NCBI RefSeq assembly: GCF_013294025.1
Contig: NZ_JABSNL010000003.1
Coordinates: 231,748 to 295,747 of the forward strand
DNA length: 64,000 nt
Source: Flavobacterium aeripolare
GTDB taxonomy: Bacteria > Bacteroidota > Bacteroidia > Flavobacteriales > Flavobacteriaceae
Reading direction: 5' to 3'
Shown piece by piece: positions 22,007 to 31,126 of this stretch. Below the pieces are notes generated by a model that searched no databases, had not been told where the DNA came from, and saw nothing but the letters and a program-made list of their open reading frames with translations. The position numbers were made by a program, and so were the translations under genes. How positions within the stretch are numbered: the stretch's first letter is position 1; every line of letters begins with the position of its first letter.

Positions 22007-23576
22007 CCAAATAGATCTTAATCTTGCTCAAATAGCTGTTATAGAGCAATCAGGTAAAAAAGTTTACAATCCTAAAAAGTTAATTGAAGTATGGATTAAA
22101 ACTATTGTACTTGAATGGGCGCGTGGTACTGGGAAGTCAACAATACTTGGTTGGTTTGTTAAAGAGGCTGTTAAACAAATGCCACGTGCAACTGGTATTC
22201 TTGTGGGTGAAACCTACCAACAAATGCTATCGAGAACATTGCCTTCTACTAAGGCGGGTTTAGAGATGTTTGGTATTTATGAGGGGATTGACTATGTCGT
22301 AGGTAAATCAGGTAAATCTCTTGGTTTTGAGATGCCGTTTCAATCTCCAGATAAATGGGATAATACTATTCACTTCTCGAATGGTTTTGTGTGGATAATG
22401 GTTTCTAATGACCAAGCTAATGCCGGACGTGGTATTAACTCTTCAATTGTTATTGGCGATGAAGCTGCTTTACTAGACCAGGAGAAATTGTTTAATAACG
22501 TGCAAACTACAAACCGTTCTACATGCGGTGGCTTGTATGAAAACCAACCTCTTTGTAATGCTGAAATCTATGCTTCATCTGTAGCGATGACACAAAAGGG
22601 CCAGTGGTTTACAGACCTTGAAACTCTAGCTAAAAAAGAGCCATGGAAAGTTTTATTTGTTAAGGCTCCTGCTGCAATCAATAAACATAATTTATCAAGC
22701 GATTGGTTTGAGCGCATGAAAGATAACGCGCCTTCTGAAATGCACTACGATGCTGAGATACGCAATATTAGGCCTGCCAAGGTAACCAATGGATTCTATC
22801 CTGCATTGAATTCAAAGGAGCACTACTATCGCTACTCTTATGACAATAACTATTTAGAAACTCTTGGAACTAATGCCAAGAAGAAAGACTTCAACTGTCG
22901 CCAAGATACTGACTACATGAAGCACAAGCCCTTGATCGTCACAATTGACTGGGGTAATTTCAACTCTATGACTGTTGCACAGGATCAGGGTGACGTATTC
23001 CGTAAGCTCAAGACGTTCCATGTTGTATCGCCTAAGATAATTGATGACTTGATTGATGAAGAATTTGCTCCATACTACGAGCCTAAGAAGAAGCACAATA
23101 ACGTGATCGAGTTTTACTATGACCGTAATGGTAACAACAAACAGGCCAACTCAAGATTAACATTTGCTGAGCAAGCCATTGAATGCTTTAAGCGTAACGG
23201 ATGGAAAGTGATAGTTAAAGTTCGTAAAGGATCTGAGAACCCTGGTCACAATGATAAATTTATTGTGATGAATTACTTATTGAAATATGGTGGTACAAAA
23301 GGATTACCTAAGATTCAAATCAATGAGAACAACTGTGCAGATCTAATTGTTTCGTTAGAGAATGCTCCAGCGATACCAGGAAATAAACCCAACACTATTG
23401 TCAAAGATAAAAGAAGCGAGCGCTCTAAGAATACACCTCAAGAACATGCTACACACTTCTCAGATACATTTGACATCCCTCTATTTTGGAGGTACTACAA
23501 GAAGGTACTAGCCTTGATTAAGAATAGAGACGAACGAGTGCACATTCCATTATACAAAGGTCACGAAATGAATTAA
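21996..23576 (+). CDS. terL: Terminase large subunit (packaging ATPase/nuclease)
   Basis: A 526-residue motor protein. Walker A is ARGTGKST (residues about 42-49), and Walker B IVIGDE ends in Asp155-Glu156. The C-terminal RNase H-like nuclease has an acidic strand in VTIDWGNFNSM and further aspartates (IEFYYDRNGNN). It pumps phage DNA into the prohead and cuts it. Two ATGs are possible (21984 and 21996); the second is chosen, overlapping terS by 11 nt. Length is usual for the family. The family type predicts the packaging strategy, but that cannot be assigned by eye. Confidence 0.92.
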   Translation: MKTNQIDLNLAQIAVIEQSGKKVYNPKKLIEVWIKTIVLEWARGTGKSTILGWFVKEAVKQMPRATGILVGETYQQMLSRTLPSTKAGLEMFGIYEGIDYVVGKSGKSLGFEMPFQSPDKWDNTIHFSNGFVWIMVSNDQANAGRGINSSIVIGDEAALLDQEKLFNNVQTTNRSTCGGLYENQPLCNAEIYASSVAMTQKGQWFTDLETLAKKEPWKVLFVKAPAAINKHNLSSDWFERMKDNAPSEMHYDAEIRNIRPAKVTNGFYPALNSKEHYYRYSYDNNYLETLGTNAKKKDFNCRQDTDYMKHKPLIVTIDWGNFNSMTVAQDQGDVFRKLKTFHVVSPKIIDDLIDEEFAPYYEPKKKHNNVIEFYYDRNGNNKQANSRLTFAEQAIECFKRNGWKVIVKVRKGSENPGHNDKFIVMNYLLKYGGTKGLPKIQINENNCADLIVSLENAPAIPGNKPNTIVKDKRSERSKNTPQEHATHFSDTFDIPLFWRYYKKVLALIKNRDERVHIPLYKGHEMN

Positions 23577-23823
23577 TGCTGAGGCCAATTGCTCAAAGGG
23601 CGGTTGGCCTCTCATATATCGCTCTTTTGAAAACGGAAAGTGTAGAAACAGATTAGGGGCAAGCCGCTCTACTTTTATGCACTTTGAGAATAAAAAGCAA
23701 TTTAAAAAAGTTAAAATATTGATTTTTAATTATTTATAAAAAAATTAATGATAACAAGGGAACATTCTATAGTCAAAAAAAGCTGTCCTTTTTATAGTTT
23801 GTTTAAATAGCGAATTTTGAAAT
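23577..23823. other. Gap between terL and the next late gene
   Basis: 247 bp with no supported gene. It holds the inverted repeat GAGGCCAA / TTGGCCTC (23582-23612, no T-run) and late box copy 4. A cos or pac site could lie here, next to the terminase genes, but nothing in the sequence proves it. Confidence 0.4.
23784..23794 (+). promoter_or_regulatory. Late box copy 4 (TGTCCTTTTTA)
   Basis: An exact TGTCCTTTTTA, 40 bp upstream of the ATG at 23824. Confidence 0.45.
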
Positions 23824-24165
23824 ATGATTAAGAGAATCTTTTTGAGACAAGTTTTAGAAATAATTAAGAAAGTGGATGTTCAAGGAATTGCCATCCCTTT
23901 CGATATTGAATTTAGGACCAGGAATAAAAACAATAATACTGGTGGTGTTTTGAAAAATTATAAAAATGCAAAATTGCTAATTGGCACAAAGCAAAAAGGA
24001 AAAGCATTTATAGATGCAGAGCATTTTTACAGAAAAGAACGGATTCGTAAAAATCCTAATCATTTTGAAAACGCTACTCGAAATATAGAACTAGAAAATG
24101 GCCGTATCATAAAAATCAATTTTAGATACATCACAAAATTTAATGATCAAGAAGTTATCTACTAA
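23824..24165 (+). CDS. Small phage protein between terminase and portal
   Basis: A 113-residue very basic protein (FRTRNKNNNTGGVLKNYKNA; RKERIRKNPNHFENATRN). It ends 2 nt before the portal gene. Similar small genes sit at this point in related prophages, with no assigned role. A head-tail or DNA-contacting role is possible. Confidence 0.6.
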   Translation: MIKRIFLRQVLEIIKKVDVQGIAIPFDIEFRTRNKNNNTGGVLKNYKNAKLLIGTKQKGKAFIDAEHFYRKERIRKNPNHFENATRNIELENGRIIKINFRYITKFNDQEVIY

Positions 24166-24167
24166 GT

Positions 24168-25499
24168 ATGAAACATTACAAAAATATCCACCTAGGTGAA
24201 ACGTCAATTGCTTTGACTGGTTTTGGAAAATCGGTTACTCCAGAACCGATTAAAGTACAAATAGATCCTTCTAATGAGGAATCAACCGCTGAAATAGTGC
24301 AGTGGGGATCAGACAATTTGTATCCACAAAACTTCTACAATAAAAAGTTTCTAAGAAATGGTGCTGCAGTTGGAGGGATCAATACTTTAGCGTCAACTAC
24401 TTATGGAAACGGTTTTAGTCTTTACAAAAAAATAAAAAGCGAAGCCGGTAAAGTAGAATTAGTTGAAGAGCTATTAGAAGACTATCCTGATATCGCTGAC
24501 TTTGTAGAAAACAACAATCTTGATAAATATTGGATTGCAAAAATTGCCGATCTCTCTCTCTTTCAAATTGCTTTCACAGAATGGGTGGTTTCTGCTAATG
24601 GCGAAAAATTAACAAAAGTTGTTCGTCAACAAGCGGCACATTGTCGTTTTGAAATTATGAATGCCGCTGGTGACATTCCGCGTGTGATAATCAATACTGA
24701 TTGGGCTACTGCAAATCCTAAATACAATATTCCAATCGCTTACTTTGATAAAGATCGCTTGACCGCTCAGGACATCAAAAGCCTTTGCAAAGAAAAAGGT
24801 ATTTATAATTTTTGTACCAAATCAAATTATGCTTACACAGACGAAAACTATTATCCAAAGACGCATTGGCACGCTGTAGATCGTAACGGTTGGATGGATG
24901 TAGCTAACTCTGTTCCTGAATTCAAACAAGCTTTTTTCGAGAACCAAGTGAACATGAAATTCATTGTGTACGTTTCTGACTATTACTTTGAGAATTTTTA
25001 CAAAGAGGAATGGGATGATTTTGACGCAAACAAACGTCAGGAAATGAGAGAACAACTCTCAGCTGCCATTGATGGTCATTTGTCAGGAAATAAAGCCGCT
25101 GGACGCTCCATAATCTCCCCAATATTTGAAGAGGGTGGCAAGTTTGTAAAAGGAATTGAAGTCACTCCTATTGATGACAAACTGAAAGACGGCGCATACA
25201 ATGTAGATGCCTCTGCAGCTAACTCAGAGATTCTTTTCGCTATTGGAGTCAATCCTGCAATCATTGGCGCAGGAACACCAGGAGGATCAAACCTAGGCGG
25301 TTCCGGTTCTAATATTCGTGAAGCTTACACCGTATTGTCCGCTTCTCTCGTTCCTAAGCGCGTCTACGTTTCTGATGATTGGAACTTCCTCCGCTCATTT
25401 AATGGTTGGGACCGCTCCTTAATAGGTATGTTCTCTGGAGTAAACCTCACAACCTTAGACAAAAATCCAAGTGGTCAAGAAAATATAATACATCAATAA
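24168..25499 (+). CDS. Portal protein
   Basis: A 443-residue protein following terL, in line with the portal of Bacteroidota siphophages. Portal-like features include the N-terminal VQWGSDNLYPQNFYNKKFLR region, alternating helical and strand segments through the core, and ANSEILFAIGVNPAIIGAGT near residue 350. The portal is a dodecameric ring at one capsid vertex through which terminase packages DNA and to which the tail attaches. The call rests on order, length and sequence character. Confidence 0.78.
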   Translation: MKHYKNIHLGETSIALTGFGKSVTPEPIKVQIDPSNEESTAEIVQWGSDNLYPQNFYNKKFLRNGAAVGGINTLASTTYGNGFSLYKKIKSEAGKVELVEELLEDYPDIADFVENNNLDKYWIAKIADLSLFQIAFTEWVVSANGEKLTKVVRQQAAHCRFEIMNAAGDIPRVIINTDWATANPKYNIPIAYFDKDRLTAQDIKSLCKEKGIYNFCTKSNYAYTDENYYPKTHWHAVDRNGWMDVANSVPEFKQAFFENQVNMKFIVYVSDYYFENFYKEEWDDFDANKRQEMREQLSAAIDGHLSGNKAAGRSIISPIFEEGGKFVKGIEVTPIDDKLKDGAYNVDASAANSEILFAIGVNPAIIGAGTPGGSNLGGSGSNIREAYTVLSASLVPKRVYVSDDWNFLRSFNGWDRSLIGMFSGVNLTTLDKNPSGQENIIHQ

Positions 25500-25500
25500 A

Positions 25501-26454
25501 ATGGCAAGACTAATAAACGATGTCACCGACATTAAAAGACACATAGTTGTTGCTGCTCAATTCGACTTTTTAAAAGTGATGCCTTTTGCAAAACGTGTGG
25601 AGCGCAAACTAATATTAGACTTAATAGGTCAAGAGCAATATGATGCACTAGTCATACATAACTTTGAGGAGGACAGTAATGACCCTCTCGACTTGGTTAA
25701 AGGGTTGCTAGAATCTGCAGTTGCTAATTTAGCACTCCTTCGCGCCTTGCCTACCATCAATGTTTTAATTACAAATTCAGGTTCTAAGACCTCTGAAAAT
25801 AAAGAAGCTAGTAATGCCGACTGGAAAGACAAGCGCGATCTATCCCGCTCCCTTCTTTCAACATACAACGAAGACCTTGACAGTGCTTTCCAAATCATGG
25901 AAGAGAACTTAGCTGTCTTCACTGAATGGCAAGATTCAAAATATTATACCATTTTCAAAGAGTTGATTGTGCAACATACAGCACAATTCAATGAGCACTT
26001 TACAATCAAAAATAACCGACAAACATTCCTTGCCTTGAAACCATACATGCGTGAAGTAGAGGATCAATATTTAAAAGCAATGTTGGGGCCAATAACACTG
26101 GACTTATTAAAAACAAACTCAGCAGAAACGATCATAATTGATGCTCAAGAAATCGCAAGGAAAGCTGTTGTTGCATTTACCGTTGCTAAGGCAGCAATCA
26201 CCGGAACCTTTGATTTTACAGATAGCTCTTTTACAGTAGCAAGCGAGCAAATGCCATGGGATAAACAACAGGTACTAGACAAAGAGGACCGCAATGACTT
26301 GAAGAGTGATAGACAACGTGCAGGTGAGGAATATTTAAAATCACTCAAGAAATTAATCGTCACTAATCCACTACTATTTCCAGACTATATAGACAAAGTT
26401 GAAAAGGGAATTGCCGATAAAATCATCAAGAGAAAGTCGGGTTTGTACTTATAA
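25501..26454 (+). CDS. Probable head-tail connector (DUF6712-like)
   Basis: A 317-residue, mostly helical protein starting 1 nt after the portal gene (MARLINDVTDIKRHIVVAAQ; GPITLDLLKTNSAETIIIDA). Its look and position match a Bacteroidota phage family I remember as DUF6712, found behind portals. An adaptor or head-completion role is inferred; the family name is from memory and not verified. Confidence 0.55.
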   Translation: MARLINDVTDIKRHIVVAAQFDFLKVMPFAKRVERKLILDLIGQEQYDALVIHNFEEDSNDPLDLVKGLLESAVANLALLRALPTINVLITNSGSKTSENKEASNADWKDKRDLSRSLLSTYNEDLDSAFQIMEENLAVFTEWQDSKYYTIFKELIVQHTAQFNEHFTIKNNRQTFLALKPYMREVEDQYLKAMLGPITLDLLKTNSAETIIIDAQEIARKAVVAFTVAKAAITGTFDFTDSSFTVASEQMPWDKQQVLDKEDRNDLKSDRQRAGEEYLKSLKKLIVTNPLLFPDYIDKVEKGIADKIIKRKSGLYL

Positions 26455-26457
26455 CCA

Positions 26458-26468
26458 TGTCCTTTTTA
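26458..26468 (+). promoter_or_regulatory. Late box copy 5 (TGTCCTTTTTA)
   Basis: An exact TGTCCTTTTTA, 52 bp upstream of the ATG at 26510, at the junction between the connector and fibre genes. Confidence 0.45.
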
Positions 26469-26509
26469 AACCAAGTCACAACTTCTATTTTTGATAAAAA
26501 TTAAAACTA

Positions 26510-27049
26510 ATGCAAGCACTAAGAGTACCCACAGCCAATGGCATTCACGACATCAAACTCATAGGAGAAAATGAGCAAGAGCGATTGTTCATAAAACAAT
26601 TAGCCGAAGCAGGTACTCTTTCTTGCATCAGTAAAGAAGTGTCTGATGATGTTTTATTCAGACCTATATCTGTGACTCCAGAGATTTCAAAGGTGGTGAC
26701 AAAGGCTACAATCGCCAAGTATGATTTTACCTTGTTTCAAAACGCATACAAAGATTTTGAATTGCGATTTGATAGTGACACCGCTCCTCTTGATCTATCA
26801 CTATTTGAAGCAATCAAATTACAAATCAAGCATTCTAAGTCAGCAAATGCAGTTATCGAACTTACCGTTGGTGCAGGATTGACAATCACCAGTACTACTA
26901 AGAACGTACTGCTAGTCACTATCACAAATGAGCAAGCAAGCAAGCTTACTTATGATGTGTATTACTACGATGTGTTGATGGTGAAGGCAACGATTAAAAA
27001 ATATTATTTAGAAGGAAAAATAACGATAAAAAAGACGGCTACAAGATGA
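26510..27049 (+). CDS. Baseplate/fibre adaptor protein, BppU-like fold
   Basis: A 179-residue protein. The C-terminal half (LFEAIKLQIKHSKSANAVIE, then GLTITSTTKNVLLVTITNEQ, then YDVYYYDVLMVKATIKKYYL and GKITI) follows the immunoglobulin-like pattern of upper baseplate proteins that hold receptor-binding proteins. Its stop overlaps the fibre gene by 4 nt (ATGA), so the two are coupled. It probably links the fibre to the tail tip. Confidence 0.6.
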   Translation: MQALRVPTANGIHDIKLIGENEQERLFIKQLAEAGTLSCISKEVSDDVLFRPISVTPEISKVVTKATIAKYDFTLFQNAYKDFELRFDSDTAPLDLSLFEAIKLQIKHSKSANAVIELTVGAGLTITSTTKNVLLVTITNEQASKLTYDVYYYDVLMVKATIKKYYLEGKITIKKTATR

Positions 27050-29949
27050 GTATAATTAATATCACCGTAGATGAGAATTCATCACAAAAAGCAATTGATG
27101 CAGCTAAAAGAGCGGAAGACGCTGTTGTAGATAAGATATGGAGGGGGGCAGTCTCTCCAACTGACCCTACGCCTACTGAGGATGGTGTGTACCTACCTAA
27201 AGTTTCAGGAACTTATCCCAATCATGGAGGCAAAGTAGCTGACTTAAACAATCAATATGTTTTGTTTACTCTTAAAAAAGGTGTTTGGACCGTGATTAAT
27301 TCTTTGATTGATTTGAGTTTGTATGCTAAAAAAACTGATATAAGCGTTTTTCCAACTTGGACAGCTAAAGCTTATTTAATCGGTGAAAAAGTTAGTTACA
27401 ATGGTAAGTTTTGGAAAGCTACATCTGCTACATTATCAACTGATGTGCCAGCGACTTCTAGTAAATGGCTAGATGAATTAAGCGGTAAGGTTAATACCGA
27501 AGCTTTAAAATCTGAATTATTAAAATTTAGTGATAAATTAGACAAAGAAAGAGGGTTAAATTTATTTGACTCATCTGAGAAAAAGGATGGTTTTGTTATT
27601 AACTCTGATGGTACTTTATCTAGCTCTATTTATTCTTATGGCGTTTCTGGGAAAATAAAAATATCTTTAGGGGACGTTTTAACATCTAATTTTATTTGTT
27701 CTGCTACTCGAAAAGCTGTTTTATTTGATGTAAATGATAATCCTATAGTTTCGAGTATTGTAACAACTTATGTAAATGGTGTTATTCAAATTGCTTATCA
27801 ATCAAATGCGTCTTATGCGATATTTGGGTATAATATTTCAGACTCTAATTTTCAGGTAGTTAAAGGGACTATAAATTTACCTTATGAAAAATACACGAAT
27901 TTTAAGAGTATAAATTTGTTAAATTCAAACGTAAGTGTATTAGAGAATACAAAACAAAATAAAGTATATTCCAATAACTTAGTAAATACAAATACTTTAG
28001 TTAATGGATTTGACTTAAATATTTCTGATGGGTCTTTTTCAACTCCAAACATAAATAAATACACTACAGATAAAATTTACGTAGAACCTAATAAAAGTTA
28101 CACATTAAGCGGTAGCGGGAATATAAAGTACGTAGAGTATGGGGAGTTGGATAAAGTTGTTTATGGCGAGGATATTAGCAAGTTAAAAACTAGAGTCACA
28201 AGTGAATTTGCTAAATACATTAGATTAGCGTGTAGTAATGTATTGTCTAATGTTCAATTTGAAAATGGTTCGGTAAAAACTGTTTATACTCCTTTTAAAG
28301 AATATACTATAAAAGATACTGTACTACCATCAATTGATTATATACCTACATTTAATTATGTAGATAAAAATAATTTTGTGTCTACATCTGCAATAGATAC
28401 TGATGGGAATATAAAAACAGGATTATACACAGTGTCTAAAGATTTAATTAGAGCTAAACCAAGCACTTTATATTCGGCTAATTCTGTTGGTAAAATGATT
28501 TTAGCTGAATTTGATGTTAACGGAGTGTGGTTAAGGAATAGCGATTTTGGAGCGTCTAAAATATATCAAGTCACCACTTTATCAAATACTTACTACATAC
28601 GTTATGAGTATAGAGATAGTCCAATTGGAAATTTTAAGTATAATTTTCAAATAATAGAAGGTTCTGAACCAGCTATTTTTAAGGAATTTTCATTAGGCTC
28701 TAATTTAGATTTAAAACATTCTAAAGTAGTTAAAGCTGTGCCCTATATGAATAACGAGATGCTTGTACCGTCTTTTATGTATGTTAGACCTGTACAGACT
28801 AGAATAGATACGTCTCCATTTCTCAAGAGAGAATTAAAAACAGTATGTAGAGTTGAACCCTACGACAAAGACACTTTGAGACCTTACAAAGATTACTTTC
28901 TAATTAATAAAAGTAATTCTTTAAATATTTCTATTGAAAGATATGATGAAGATTTCAACATTGTAGAAGTGAAAAAATCTAGAGTAGAAGTCGCTAATAT
29001 GTCGCTGAATAATGGAGCTTTGAAAATAGCTACAATTGGAGCTTCTTTAAGTAGTAGTTCTTCTCTTTGGTCTAGTATGCTTAGTCAATGTCCATCTACA
29101 AGTACTGTAGGTACTATGAGGTCTGATATGAATAATGCATTATCTCCAAATATTGAAGGCAGACCAGGATGGACTTTTGAGTATTATTTTACTTTAATAC
29201 ATAGTCCATCTACTTTTGGCGGTTTTTCTCCATTTTTACACCCATCAGACTACAGTTATAAATATTATGGATGTACTAGAGCTTGGATATCTGCCTATGC
29301 AAATTCGTCTTTTGACGGTGGGTTAGTTCCTAAAGCTGAGGAAATAGGAGGGTTTAACCCAACAACTGGAGTTAAATTAATACCTAATACTAACGATGTC
29401 ATGTATTTTTACTCTGAAAATAACTATAAAAAATGGAATGGTTCTTCTTGGGAGATTATTGCTGAAAGTGTACTTAATTTTACATTTGATTACTCTAGAT
29501 ATTTGACGGTTTGGAACATATCTACTCCTGATATAGCTATATTATTAGTTGGTAATAACGATTATTCAAGAGTAAACATAAATGAATTAGAGCCTTTAAA
29601 TATTAGTACAGTAGCTAGATTTAATCAATTTATTACGTCAGTAAGAATAGCTAATCCATTAATGAAAATATGCATCAGTTTAGTCCCTTTATTCAGTGAC
29701 GACCATAATTTACTAGCTGATTTTGGAAGTTATAAAAACAGATGTATGTTTGAAATGAGGAGAGTTTTATTATCTAGCTTCGATAACCGAATTAATGAAA
29801 AAATATATGTAGTCGATATAGCTTCATCTTTAAATAATGATACTGATAGAGCTAAAAATTCAGATGGTTATATTATAGATAGCATACATCCTAGTAGTTA
29901 TACTAATATGTCAAATATGTATGCAGCATTTATACAGAAAAGAAGATAG
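27046..29949 (+). CDS. Tail fibre with a sugar-binding module and SGNH esterase
   Basis: A 967-residue protein. The N-terminus (about 1-80) resembles a trimerising fibre start. Residues about 100-145 look like a CBM5/12 chitin-binding-type module (WTAKAYLIGEKVSYNGKFWK, then PATSSKWLDE). The middle is Asn/Ser/Thr/Tyr-rich beta repeat. The C-terminal 310 residues form an SGNH hydrolase: IGAS with Ser667 as nucleophile, LLVGNND (Asn837-Asn838) and the DSIH block with Asp945 and His948. Such domains remove acetyl or other ester groups from host surface polysaccharide during adsorption. The low GC and Asn-rich composition differ from the neighbours and fit frequent exchange of host-range genes. 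Confidence 0.85.
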   Translation: MSIINITVDENSSQKAIDAAKRAEDAVVDKIWRGAVSPTDPTPTEDGVYLPKVSGTYPNHGGKVADLNNQYVLFTLKKGVWTVINSLIDLSLYAKKTDISVFPTWTAKAYLIGEKVSYNGKFWKATSATLSTDVPATSSKWLDELSGKVNTEALKSELLKFSDKLDKERGLNLFDSSEKKDGFVINSDGTLSSSIYSYGVSGKIKISLGDVLTSNFICSATRKAVLFDVNDNPIVSSIVTTYVNGVIQIAYQSNASYAIFGYNISDSNFQVVKGTINLPYEKYTNFKSINLLNSNVSVLENTKQNKVYSNNLVNTNTLVNGFDLNISDGSFSTPNINKYTTDKIYVEPNKSYTLSGSGNIKYVEYGELDKVVYGEDISKLKTRVTSEFAKYIRLACSNVLSNVQFENGSVKTVYTPFKEYTIKDTVLPSIDYIPTFNYVDKNNFVSTSAIDTDGNIKTGLYTVSKDLIRAKPSTLYSANSVGKMILAEFDVNGVWLRNSDFGASKIYQVTTLSNTYYIRYEYRDSPIGNFKYNFQIIEGSEPAIFKEFSLGSNLDLKHSKVVKAVPYMNNEMLVPSFMYVRPVQTRIDTSPFLKRELKTVCRVEPYDKDTLRPYKDYFLINKSNSLNISIERYDEDFNIVEVKKSRVEVANMSLNNGALKIATIGASLSSSSSLWSSMLSQCPSTSTVGTMRSDMNNALSPNIEGRPGWTFEYYFTLIHSPSTFGGFSPFLHPSDYSYKYYGCTRAWISAYANSSFDGGLVPKAEEIGGFNPTTGVKLIPNTNDVMYFYSENNYKKWNGSSWEIIAESVLNFTFDYSRYLTVWNISTPDIAILLVGNNDYSRVNINELEPLNISTVARFNQFITSVRIANPLMKICISLVPLFSDDHNLLADFGSYKNRCMFEMRRVLLSSFDNRINEKIYVVDIASSLNNDTDRAKNSDGYIIDSIHPSSYTNMSNMYAAFIQKRR

Positions 29950-29977
29950 TAGTGTAATTTTTAATAAGTAAAAACAA

Positions 29978-30424
29978 ATGAAAACAACAATAATCTACCT
30001 CCTTACAGCGACTTTCTTATTCTTTGCCCCCATCACTGGATTGATGCTTGCTGTGGGAGCGGCTATTGTTCTTGATACTGGTTTTGGTATTTATAGATCG
30101 ATTAGAGTACGTGGCTGGAAATACGTTACAAGCAGGCGCTTAAGCGAAATAGTTTCTAAGATGCTATTGTACCAAATGTGTATTATATGTCTCTACGTTA
30201 TTGATTTCTTTATCCTTACGGAGTTTTTTCAATTTTGGTTTTCGATTTCTTTCTTCTGTACAAAAATTGGTGCCATACTTTTAATTTTTATCGAAAGCGT
30301 ATCCATTAAAGAAAACTTTGAAAAAGCCACTGGACGTGATGTTTGGGCACTCCTGAAAAAAGCAGTAAGCCGAGCTAACGAAATAAAAGAATCAGTAACT
30401 GACTTTAAAAAAACCGACTCATGA
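29978..30424 (+). CDS. Phage holin
   Basis: A 148-residue membrane protein with about three to four hydrophobic segments: IIYLLTATFLFFAPITGLML, IVLDTGFGIYRSIR, LLYQMCIICLYVIDFFIL, and FFCTKIGAILLIFIESVSI. A charged C-terminal tail follows. The D-x-x-x-G-I...R-R-x pattern with a cytoplasmic basic loop is typical of the Bacteroidota/phage_holin_4 type. It permeabilises the inner membrane at the end of infection. Its end overlaps the lysozyme gene by 4 nt. Confidence 0.8.
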   Translation: MKTTIIYLLTATFLFFAPITGLMLAVGAAIVLDTGFGIYRSIRVRGWKYVTSRRLSEIVSKMLLYQMCIICLYVIDFFILTEFFQFWFSISFFCTKIGAILLIFIESVSIKENFEKATGRDVWALLKKAVSRANEIKESVTDFKKTDS

Positions 30425-30996
30425 AACTAGGTATCTCATTACAATCATTCACGGCTGCAGCAAAATATATAGGTTGTGCCGTTTCTGCCATTAGAGCCGT
30501 TGATAAGGTGGAAAGCCGTGGCTCAGGATTTTTGAAAAATGGAGATGTAAAAATACTTTTTGAACCGCATGTGTTTTACAAGTATTTGCGTAAGGCTAAT
30601 ATCACTCCTGTACTCTCTGATATTTGCTATCCTAAATGGGGAACAAAACCCTACGGCAAAGAAAGCGAGCAACATGCTAAGCTACAAAGAGCCGTTGCCA
30701 TCAATAGAGAAGTTGCTTTAATGGCATCTTCATGGGGACGCTTCCAGATCATGGGATTCAATTATAAATTGTGCGGTTGTTTGTCTATTCAGGAGTTTGT
30801 CAATAAAATGATGGAAAGCGAAGAGGCACAACTAGAACTGTTTGTAAAATACATCATGGCCTCACATCTTGATGACGAATTAAGAGCAAAGGATTTTACT
30901 GCTTTCGCTGCACAGTATAATGGACCCTTATATTTTAAAAATAATTATCACACAAAAATGGCTACTGCTGATCGCGAATTCAGTACTGCTGCTTAA
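30421..30996 (+). CDS. Endolysin, N-acetylmuramidase
   Basis: A 191-residue single-domain enzyme without a signal peptide. It matches the N-acetylmuramidase family: AVDKVESRGSGFL with the likely catalytic Glu31, then ILFEPHVFYKYL, then ASSWGRFQIMGFNYKLCG and AAQYNGP near the C-terminus. It cuts glycan strands after the holin releases it to the periplasm. Its ATG overlaps the holin stop. Confidence 0.9.
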   Translation: MKLGISLQSFTAAAKYIGCAVSAIRAVDKVESRGSGFLKNGDVKILFEPHVFYKYLRKANITPVLSDICYPKWGTKPYGKESEQHAKLQRAVAINREVALMASSWGRFQIMGFNYKLCGCLSIQEFVNKMMESEEAQLELFVKYIMASHLDDELRAKDFTAFAAQYNGPLYFKNNYHTKMATADREFSTAA

Positions 30997-31008
30997 CATC
31001 GTATTCTT

Positions 31009-31071
31009 ATGAAAAAATTAATAGTTGCACTCTTTTTTCAAGTTGGAGTCAATGTGATTGGTCTCCCATAA
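31009..31071 (+). CDS. Possible 20-residue hydrophobic peptide
   Basis: A short frame (MKKLIVALFF..., 20 codons) between the endolysin and the lipoprotein-like lysis gene. It looks like a truncated signal peptide or a leader peptide. It could be a remnant of a lysis gene. Translation is not supported by more than a start and a plausible amphiphilic sequence. Confidence 0.25.
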   Translation: MKKLIVALFFQVGVNVIGLP

Positions 31072-31126
31072 ATTATCAAACATGATTTGTCTAAAACATT
31101 TATCTCACGTTCTCAATTCTTTTAAT

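Noticed and set aside
27046..29949. A diversity-generating retroelement acting on the tail fibre
   Set aside because: No reverse transcriptase gene and no template-repeat pair were seen in the window.
31058..31126. The longer start for the spanin-like gene
   Set aside because: Starting at 31058 would bury the lipoprotein signal behind 23 residues; the ATG at 31127 gives a perfect signal and lipobox.
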